This document shows, in pieces, positions 1 through 3,790 of a stretch of DNA of 6,603 nt. The stretch lies in the NCBI GenBank assembly GCA_002423365.1, contig DIVU01000263.1:1-6603 (forward strand), written 5' to 3'. A program made the position numbers and the translations under genes. The first letter of the stretch is position 1. Every line of letters begins with the position of its first letter. Origin of the DNA: Desulfuromonadaceae bacterium UBA6124 (GTDB lineage Bacteria > Desulfobacterota > Desulfuromonadia > Desulfuromonadales > Trichloromonadaceae). The notes beneath the pieces were generated by a model. The model did no database searches. It was not told the origin of the DNA and saw only the letters and a list, made by a program, of their open reading frames with translations.

Positions 1-133
1 CCTCGATCACCCGTTCCAGCCCCGCGAAGCGATAGGACGCGCGAAAGCGGTCTCGGGAAGAATGGGATTCGAAAAGCGCTTGCGGACAACCGTTTCCGGT
101 CGGGCCGGGAATGGAGTCGGGGGTCGGGGTCAC
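1..133 (-). CDS. Unrecognised ORF, 5' part only, runs off the left edge
   Basis: An open frame starts at a GTG (131-133) and stays open for 44 codons to the window edge, beginning V/M-T-P-T-P-D-S-I-P-G and containing the stretch RFRASYRFAGLERVIE. Third codon positions are mostly G or C, as in the neighbouring genes, which supports real coding. It follows cobC on the same strand after an 85-bp gap with no terminator, so it could be the next gene of the engB-cobS-cobC run. I do not recognise the family. The N-terminus is rich in Pro and Thr, with no signal peptide or nucleotide-binding loop visible. No good Shine-Dalgarno sequence precedes the GTG (only a weak AGGG about 14 bases upstream), so the start is uncertain. 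The GTG overlaps the stop of a 20-codon open frame beginning at the ATG whose complement is at 171-173. A cobalamin role is suggested only by position. Confidence 0.45.
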   Translation of the reverse strand, partial: MTPTPDSIPGPTGNGCPQALFESHSSRDRFRASYRFAGLERVIE

Positions 134-170
134 CGGCCGATAGCCCTGGAAAATCCGTCAACGATTGATG

Positions 171-192
171 ATGAGCGCCCGCTTCGGCTCAT
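171..192. other. Short inverted repeat downstream of cobC
   Basis: ATGAGC (171-176) and GCTCAT (187-192) form a 6-bp stem with a 10-nt loop in the 85-bp gap after cobC. No T-run follows on either strand, so it does not look like an intrinsic terminator. The rest of the gap (134-218) shows nothing recognisable; in particular there is no cobalamin riboswitch B12 box. Confidence 0.35.
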
Positions 193-218
193 TGGCAGAC
201 CCCCGTCACCGCCCTGAT

Positions 219-836
219 CTATCCGTTGAGCAACTTCACCACGGCGCTGCCGTCGGAATCGTAATCGATGATGTTGTGACAGCCATAGTTCTGTTCGATA
301 TGGAAGAGCCGGTCGAGGGGGGCGCCGATGGCGTCGAGAAGGAGAACCCGGTTGACGCCGCCGTGCCCCACCACCAGCACCTCTTCCCCGGGATGCCAGT
401 CGAGGATGCGGCGCAGAGCCGGGCGCAGTCGCGCCGCGAGATCGAGGAGGGTTTCCCCGCCCGGCACCCGGTAGTGGACGATGTCGGCAAGGCGCGCCTG
501 CCATTCCTGTGGATAGCGAGCCTGCAGCTCCCTCCATGTCAGCCCTTCCCATTCGCCAATATGCAGCTCGCGCAGCTCGGCGGTCGCCACCGGGGTCAGA
601 TCGTGGGACGCGGCGAGCAGCTGTGCCCCTTGCAGGCAGCGGCTCAGATCGCTGCTGTAGACGGCGCACAGCGGGCAGCTTCCCAGACGGGGGAGCAGCG
701 CCCGGTACTGGGCCAGCCCTTCGGCGGTGAGGGGCACATCCCCCTGGCCGTTGTAGCGTTTGTCCTCGAAACCCGCGACCTGGCCGTGGCGGATGAGATG
801 GATGCGGGTGGGTATTTTGCCCATAGCGTCAGTCAC
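219..836 (-). CDS. cobC: Alpha-ribazole phosphatase (CobC-type histidine phosphatase)
   Basis: Cytoplasmic histidine phosphatase of 205 residues, the usual size for the family. It is expected to remove the 5'-phosphate from alpha-ribazole-5'-phosphate or adenosylcobalamin-5'-phosphate, at or near the end of cobalamin nucleotide-loop assembly. The phosphohistidine motif L-I-R-H-G-Q is at residues 14-19 with catalytic His17. Arg66 in S-S-D-L-S-R, the acidic G-E-W-E-G (94-98) and the second catalytic histidine in V-V-G-H-G-G (His158) are all present. The GTG start overlaps the cobS stop as GTGA, indicating translational coupling. An in-frame ATG lies four codons later (residue 5, complement at 822-824) and could be the true start; neither has a strong ribosome-binding site. 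By sequence alone it could be another phosphoglycerate-mutase-like phosphatase; overlap with cobS is what makes CobC the best call. Confidence 0.9.
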   Translation of the reverse strand: MTDAMGKIPTRIHLIRHGQVAGFEDKRYNGQGDVPLTAEGLAQYRALLPRLGSCPLCAVYSSDLSRCLQGAQLLAASHDLTPVATAELRELHIGEWEGLTWRELQARYPQEWQARLADIVHYRVPGGETLLDLAARLRPALRRILDWHPGEEVLVVGHGGVNRVLLLDAIGAPLDRLFHIEQNYGCHNIIDYDSDGSAVVKLLNG

Positions 837-1585
837 GCGTGTTTGAGCAGAACGACCAGCAGCAGGGCGAAGATCTCCATGACTTCGTTCCCCGCCCCTA
901 GAACGTCGCTGGTGACGCCGCCCAGCCGATGCTGAAAATAGCGCAGCAGCAGCACTCCGACCAGGCCGAAGACAAGCAGCACTGCCAGCCCCTTCAACGC
1001 GAAAAGAACCAGGGTCGCGACGCAGAAGGTCGCCGTGGCGATGAAGAACTCGCGCTTGCCGACGTGGTCGACAAAAGCGCCTGATCCGGTGCCGGAACGG
1101 ATGCTGCTGTTGTAAGCGGCGAGCAGTACCTGGACCCAGCGCCCGGCCATGGGCATAAAGATCAAGGCTTGGGGCTTGAGCTGCACCGGCACGTTATGCA
1201 GGATCACATACTTGAGCAGCAACACCATGACCAGGCTGATCACCCCAAACGCGCCGACCCGGCTTTCCTTCATGATGCGCAAGACCCCCTCGCGGTCCTT
1301 GCCGCCGGCCAGGCCGTCGCAAAGGTCGGCGATGCCGTCGAGATGCACAGCGCCGGTGATGGCGATCATCGTCAGCACCAGCAGGCTGTCGACGACCGCC
1401 CGGGGGATGAGGGACGTCAGGGCCTGGTCCATGGCCACCAGCCCCAACCCCATGAGCAGGCCGATGGCGGGCCAGAAGGCCATGCCGCGCCCCAGGCGTT
1501 GCGGATCACCGGAGAGATCGTCGGCCACCGGAAAGACGGTCAGGAAACCGCCGGCGATGCGAAATTCCTCCCAGAGTCGTTTCAT
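833..1585 (-). CDS. cobS: Adenosylcobinamide-GDP ribazoletransferase (cobalamin synthase)
   Basis: Integral inner-membrane enzyme of 250 residues that joins adenosylcobinamide-GDP with alpha-ribazole (or its 5'-phosphate) to give adenosylcobalamin (or its phosphate) and GMP. Family hallmarks are in order: N-terminal F-L-T-V-F-P-V (14-20), the acidic metal-binding motif H-L-D-G-I-A-D-L-C-D-G-L (81-92), K-E-S-R-V-G-A-F-G (106-114), G-R-W (148-150), and G-G-V-T-S-D-V-L-G-A-G-N-E (222-234) near the C-terminus. Hydrophobic segments at about 38-55, 62-80, 111-130, 180-195, 198-214 and 235-247 fit the multi-pass topology. The ATG start has AGGGAG (complement of 1592-1597) six bases upstream. The gene lies 72 bp downstream of engB, and its stop overlaps the cobC start. 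cobU and cobT, which supply its substrates, are not in the window, and no cobalamin riboswitch precedes it. Not to be confused with the unrelated cobaltochelatase subunit also called CobS. Confidence 0.97.
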   Translation of the reverse strand: MKRLWEEFRIAGGFLTVFPVADDLSGDPQRLGRGMAFWPAIGLLMGLGLVAMDQALTSLIPRAVVDSLLVLTMIAITGAVHLDGIADLCDGLAGGKDREGVLRIMKESRVGAFGVISLVMVLLLKYVILHNVPVQLKPQALIFMPMAGRWVQVLLAAYNSSIRSGTGSGAFVDHVGKREFFIATATFCVATLVLFALKGLAVLLVFGLVGVLLLRYFQHRLGGVTSDVLGAGNEVMEIFALLLVVLLKHA

Positions 1586-1640
1586 CCTTCACTCCCTTCG
1601 GCCGCTCCAGCGGCATCAAAGGCTTTGCTTTGCACAGGAG

Positions 1641-1657
1641 ACGCGGCGCCGCCGCGT
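1641..1657 (-). other. Hairpin directly after the engB stop codon
   Basis: ACGCGGC (1641-1647) and GCCGCGT (1651-1657) form a perfect 7-bp GC-rich stem with a 3-nt loop, abutting the engB stop codon. No T-run follows on the minus strand, so it is not a standard intrinsic terminator. A second small inverted repeat, GCCGCT/AGCGGC (1601-1614), lies closer to cobS. Either could slow ribosomes, protect mRNA ends or set the relative expression of engB and cobS; this is inference. Confidence 0.4.
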
Positions 1658-2281
1658 TCAGTCCCCGGCAGGACCGTCGTCGGCCACTTTCCGGCCAGGG
1701 AGGACCAGGGCGTCCTCGATCCGCTCCCAGATATCCTCCCGTCCCTCCTTGCTGAGGGCGGAAAAGAAACTGAAAGCCTCCAGCGGCAACCCGGTGGCTT
1801 CGAGGATCGGCTTGACCTGGGCGGCGCGCCGATTGCGGCTGATCTTGTCGATCTTGGTGATGACCGGGATGGTCGGCACCTCGAATTCTTCGAGCCAGTC
1901 GAGCAGATCGAGATCCTCTTCCCGGGGAACGCGGCGAATGTCGAAGAGGACGACCACCCCTTTGAGCTGCTCGCGCCGCTCCAGATAGGTGCGGACCATC
2001 GGCCCCCAGTCCTTCTTCACCGCCAGGGGCACTTTGGCGAAGCCGTAGCCCGGGAGATCGACCAGGGAGAACTCGCCGTTGATGTCGAAAAAGTTAAGCA
2101 ACTGGGTACGCCCCGGGGTCGATGAGGTCCGCACCAGGCCGCGCCGATTGACAAGGGTGTTGATCAGAGTACTCTTGCCCACGTTGCTGCGTCCGGCGAA
2201 GGCCACCTCGGGCAGCGACGTCTCGGGGTAATTGCCGGGACGGGTGGCGCTCTTAATGAAAGTGGTGGAACGGATGATCAC
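1658..2281 (-). CDS. engB: Ribosome biogenesis GTPase EngB (YihA/YsxC)
   Basis: Single-domain GTPase of 207 residues, close to the usual family length of about 200, required in many bacteria for late assembly of the large ribosomal subunit. With the chosen start, the G motifs are: G1 G-R-S-N-V-G-K-S (30-37), the switch-I segment S-S-T-P-G-R-T (53-59), G3 D-L-P-G-Y-G (75-80), G4 T-K-I-D-K (142-146) and G5 F-S-A-L (173-176). I chose the GTG at 2279-2281 because GAGAGG lies six bases upstream and the protein then opens like other EngB proteins (I-I-R-S-T-T-F-I-K). The frame stays open 31 codons further, to another GTG at 2374, but that extension has no ribosome-binding site and is not family-like. 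It is first in a same-strand run with cobS and cobC. No confident promoter was found upstream. The last dozen residues (R-K-V-A-D-D-G-P-A-G-D) are a non-conserved tail. Confidence 0.97.
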   Translation of the reverse strand: MIIRSTTFIKSATRPGNYPETSLPEVAFAGRSNVGKSTLINTLVNRRGLVRTSSTPGRTQLLNFFDINGEFSLVDLPGYGFAKVPLAVKKDWGPMVRTYLERREQLKGVVVLFDIRRVPREEDLDLLDWLEEFEVPTIPVITKIDKISRNRRAAQVKPILEATGLPLEAFSFFSALSKEGREDIWERIEDALVLPGRKVADDGPAGD

Positions 2282-2287
2282 GAAAAA

Positions 2288-2293
2288 CCTCTC
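2288..2293 (-). promoter_or_regulatory. Ribosome-binding site that decides the engB start
   Basis: On the minus strand, GAGAGG sits six bases (TTTTTC) before the GTG at 2281. This favours the internal GTG over the upstream GTG at 2374, which has no Shine-Dalgarno-like sequence at the right distance. Confidence 0.75.
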
Positions 2294-2488
2294 TGGAAGA
2301 GACTGAAAGGTGTGAAAAAACCTTGGGCGCGGGAACTTTAGCACAGGCTGCGGGGAAAAAGATACCCCGACCACCCAAGGCGACCGCCGGGATGATTAAA
2401 TCGCCGGCAAAGAGCTTGAATCGCACCCTTTACCCGTAAAAACCATTGATTTTTTCTTTTAAAGCTGGTACCAAGTAGGCTGGTTTTG

Positions 2489-2510
2489 CGCCCCGCACCC
2501 CATAGGGGCG
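2489..2510. other. GC-rich inverted repeat in the leader of the secreted-protein gene
   Basis: CGCCCC (2489-2494) and GGGGCG (2505-2510) form a perfect 6-bp stem with a 10-nt loop. The loop contains CCCC (2498-2501), which could instead pair with GGGG (2505-2508), so two mutually exclusive hairpins share the same right arm. No T-run follows, so it is not a terminator. It could be an operator or a leader RNA structure. Confidence 0.35.
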
Positions 2511-2562
2511 ACTCAGCGAGCGGATGCCGATTTCAAATTCTTATATATATAAATCCACTTCC

Positions 2563-2568
2563 AAGGAG
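2563..2568 (+). promoter_or_regulatory. Ribosome-binding site that decides the start of the secreted-protein gene
   Basis: AAGGAG lies nine bases before the ATG at 2578. The longer in-frame ATG at 2524 has no comparable site and would put 18 polar residues ahead of the signal peptide, so 2578 is preferred. Confidence 0.85.
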
Positions 2569-2577
2569 ACCTCTGCA

Positions 2578-3039
2578 ATGAACGTCCGCATGCGGATCAG
2601 CCTTATCGCCATTCCGATCCTGTTTTTCGTACTTCAGGCAGGCCTTGTTTTCGGTGGGGAGTCCCGGCCCGGCAAGTTTGTCACCATCGACGGCCAGGAA
2701 ATCACTTTCTTCCAGATTGAAGGACGCCCGGTCATCAAAGGCTGGCTGAACGGAACCGCCATCGACATCCCCCTGGAAACGGTTTCGCAGATCGTCTTCT
2801 TCGACAGCCCTGACATCAACTACAGCATGTTCGGCAACGACATCAGCTCGGGCAATGTCGAAGTCACCCGCAAGGCGGACGGCAAGAAGTTCATGATCCA
2901 GGATGCTTTCCTCCCCTCGGATTGCGATTGCACCTACGTCACCTACACCTACCGCAATCCCTTCACCGAAGAGATCAACCAGGGCAACACCGCCGTCGAC
3001 GGCCTGCGTAAGGTTATCTTCGAAGATGGTATGAAGTAG
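2578..3039 (+). CDS. Small secreted protein of unknown function
   Basis: A 153-residue protein I cannot assign to a named family. It opens with a typical signal peptide: basic N-region (M-N-V-R-M-R), hydrophobic core at about 7-25, and likely cleavage near V-F-G-G-E (24-28). No lipobox cysteine is present, so a soluble periplasmic or exported protein is most likely. The mature part (about 126 residues) is rich in beta-prone residues. Two segments look alike: V-T-I-D-G-Q-E-I-T-F-F (35-45) leading to V-S-Q-I-V-F-F-D (69-76), and V-T-R-K-A-D-G-K-K-F (96-105) leading to L-R-K-V-I-F-E-D (143-150), suggesting a degenerate two-fold repeat. The only cysteines form a C-x-C pair (C116, C118 in S-D-C-D-C-T), which could make a vicinal disulfide or bind metal. 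It is a single-gene unit: strong ribosome-binding site before, intrinsic terminator 30 bp after. No neighbour points to a function. Confidence 0.85.
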   Translation: MNVRMRISLIAIPILFFVLQAGLVFGGESRPGKFVTIDGQEITFFQIEGRPVIKGWLNGTAIDIPLETVSQIVFFDSPDINYSMFGNDISSGNVEVTRKADGKKFMIQDAFLPSDCDCTYVTYTYRNPFTEEINQGNTAVDGLRKVIFEDGMK

Positions 3040-3068
3040 ACGGCGCCCACGCCTCCCTGAAGATCCCG

Positions 3069-3100
3069 ACGGGGCCCGGCAACGGGTCCCGTTTTTTATT
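3069..3100 (+). terminator. Intrinsic terminator of the secreted-protein gene
   Basis: ACGGGGCCCG (3069-3078) pairs with CGGGTCCCGT (3083-3092) through ten pairs, one of them G-U, around a GCAA tetraloop, followed by six T residues (3092-3097) and ATT. This is a textbook Rho-independent terminator 30 bp after the stop codon, and it separates this unit from the ferritin promoter. Confidence 0.93.
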
Positions 3101-3124
3101 CCCCGCCGCGCCTCATCCTCCCCC

Positions 3125-3152
3125 TGGACATTCCCGGGAATTCTGCTATAAA
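3125..3152 (+). promoter_or_regulatory. Sigma70-type promoter of the ferritin gene
   Basis: The -35 element TGGACA (3125-3130, five of six consensus bases) and the -10 element TATAAA (3147-3152, five of six) are separated by 16 bp, with an extended -10 TGC directly before TATAAA. Transcription would start near 3159, giving a leader of about 44 nt. The spacer holds a perfect palindrome (separate entry). A short inverted repeat, GACC/GGTC (3163-3175), lies just after the predicted start. Confidence 0.8.
3130..3141. promoter_or_regulatory. Perfect 12-bp palindrome inside the ferritin promoter, possible operator
   Basis: ATTCCCGGGAAT is perfectly self-complementary and occupies most of the spacer between the -35 and -10 elements, where a bound dimeric repressor would block RNA polymerase. 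It does not resemble the classical Fur box (GATAAT-type repeats). The regulator is unknown; iron or redox control would suit a ferritin, but that is inference. Confidence 0.5.
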
Positions 3153-3202
3153 ATCCAAAAAAGACCAAACAGGTCATTTATCTCAAACCCAAGGAGACCG
3201 CC

Positions 3203-3715
3203 ATGCTCAGCCCAAAACTTCAGGACGCCCTCAACGAGCAGATGAAGAACGAGTTTTTCTCCGCCTACCTGTACATGGCCATCGCCGGCTACTTTCAGTC
3301 CGAGGATCTCCCCGGCCTCGCCGCCTGGATGCGGGTGCAGGCGCTGGAAGAGATGACCCACGGCGAGAAGTTCTACAATTTCATCGCCGACGCCGCCGGG
3401 CGCACCGATTTCCGGGGCTTCGAGGCGCCGAAGAACAACTACGAATCGCCCCTTGACGCCTTCCGTTACAGCCTCAAGCACGAAAATTTCGTCACCGACC
3501 GCATCAACAAGCTCATGGATCTGGCCAAGGAGGAGAGCAATCACGCCGCGCAGATTTTCCTGCAATGGTTCGTCACCGAGCAGGTCGAGGAAGAGGCCAA
3601 TTTCTCCCTCATCGTGCGTAAGCTCGAACGGATCGGCAACGACGGCAACGGCCTGCTCCGTCTCGACGAGGAACTCGCGCAGCGGGTCTTCGTGCCGCCG
3701 GCCACGGCGGCTTGA
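3203..3715 (+). CDS. ftnA: Non-heme bacterial ferritin (iron storage)
   Basis: Cytoplasmic iron-storage protein of 170 residues; the family assembles into 24-subunit shells that oxidise Fe(II) at a di-iron centre and store ferric mineral. The residues corresponding to E. coli FtnA are present at the same numbers: Glu17, Glu50, His53, Glu94 and Gln127 of the ferroxidase sites, Glu49, Glu126, Glu129 and Glu130 of the third iron site, and the nearby Tyr24. The four-helix pattern runs through about residue 155, followed by a short C-terminal tail ending V-P-P-A-T-A-A. There is no bacterioferritin-type heme methionine evident at position 52 (Thr here), supporting a non-heme ferritin. The ATG has AAGGAG (3191-3196) six bases upstream. 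The gene is a single-gene unit with its own promoter and a palindromic terminator. Confidence 0.97.
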   Translation: MLSPKLQDALNEQMKNEFFSAYLYMAIAGYFQSEDLPGLAAWMRVQALEEMTHGEKFYNFIADAAGRTDFRGFEAPKNNYESPLDAFRYSLKHENFVTDRINKLMDLAKEESNHAAQIFLQWFVTEQVEEEANFSLIVRKLERIGNDGNGLLRLDEELAQRVFVPPATAA

Positions 3716-3729
3716 TCGCCCCATCCCCC

Positions 3730-3775
3730 AACAAACAAAAAGGGCGAACCCGCGGGTTCGCCCTTTTTGTTTGTT
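3730..3775. terminator. Bidirectional intrinsic terminator, perfect 46-bp palindrome
   Basis: The 23 bases at 3730-3752 are the exact reverse complement of 3753-3775. The core GGGCGAACCC (3742-3751) pairs with GGGTTCGCCC (3754-3763); an A-rich flank on the left and TTTTTGTTTGTT on the right supply a T-tract on each strand. It lies 14 bp after the ferritin stop and 15 bp after the stop of the convergent GGDEF/EAL gene, so it can end transcription from both sides. Confidence 0.95.
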
Positions 3776-3790
3776 TCCTTTGTCACCGGC

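Larger units (their letters stand above)
2282..2577. promoter_or_regulatory. Divergent control region between engB and the secreted-protein gene
   Basis: This 296-bp gene-free stretch must hold the promoters for engB (minus) and the secreted-protein gene (plus). It is more AT-rich than the coding DNA, with a T-rich run at 2446-2460 and an alternating T/A run at 2541-2553. I cannot assign a convincing sigma70 promoter on either strand. Weak candidates for the plus strand are TTGAAT (2416-2421) with TAAAAA (2437-2442) at a short 15-bp spacing, and a partial sigma54-like match at 2466-2481 (TGG at -24, GC at -12, correct 10-base GG-GC spacing, but several consensus positions wrong). A GC hairpin at 2489-2510 would lie in the plus-strand leader if transcription starts upstream. 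No known riboswitch pattern is visible. Confidence 0.5.

Noticed and set aside
130..669. 179-codon minus-strand frame overlapping cobC
   Set aside because: It is rich in Arg, Pro and Gly as typical of an off-frame reading of GC-rich DNA, and it lies inside cobC.
165..935. 256-codon open frame on the plus strand over cobC
   Set aside because: It is antisense to cobC and the cobS end, with no recognisable domain or start signal.
1169..2125. 318-codon open frame on the plus strand across cobS and engB
   Set aside because: It is antisense to two conserved genes and spans the gap between them, with low-complexity composition and no recognisable domain.
2282..2374. 31-codon N-terminal extension of EngB to a GTG at 2374
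   Set aside because: The frame is open, but there is no ribosome-binding site at 2374, the added residues do not resemble EngB, and the GTG at 2281 has a well-spaced GAGAGG and gives the usual family length.
1586..2374. Cobalamin riboswitch controlling the engB-cobS-cobC run
   Set aside because: No B12-box-like segment is visible in the engB upstream region or in the engB-cobS gap.
2524..2577. Earlier ATG at 2524 for the secreted-protein gene
   Set aside because: It would place 18 polar residues before a complete signal peptide and lacks a Shine-Dalgarno sequence, while the ATG at 2578 has AAGGAG at a good distance.
2400..2577. Cyclic di-GMP (GEMM) riboswitch before the secreted-protein gene
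   Set aside because: Considered because a cyclic di-GMP enzyme is nearby, but the conserved GEMM core segments and the paired regions around them are not present.
2533..3177. 214-codon minus-strand frame opposite the secreted-protein gene
   Set aside because: It crosses the intrinsic terminator and the ferritin promoter and has no family resemblance; the plus-strand gene has signal peptide, ribosome-binding site and terminator.
3121..3202. Fur box in the ferritin promoter
   Set aside because: No GATAAT-type repeat or near match is found; the palindrome present has a CCCGGG centre unlike Fur sites.
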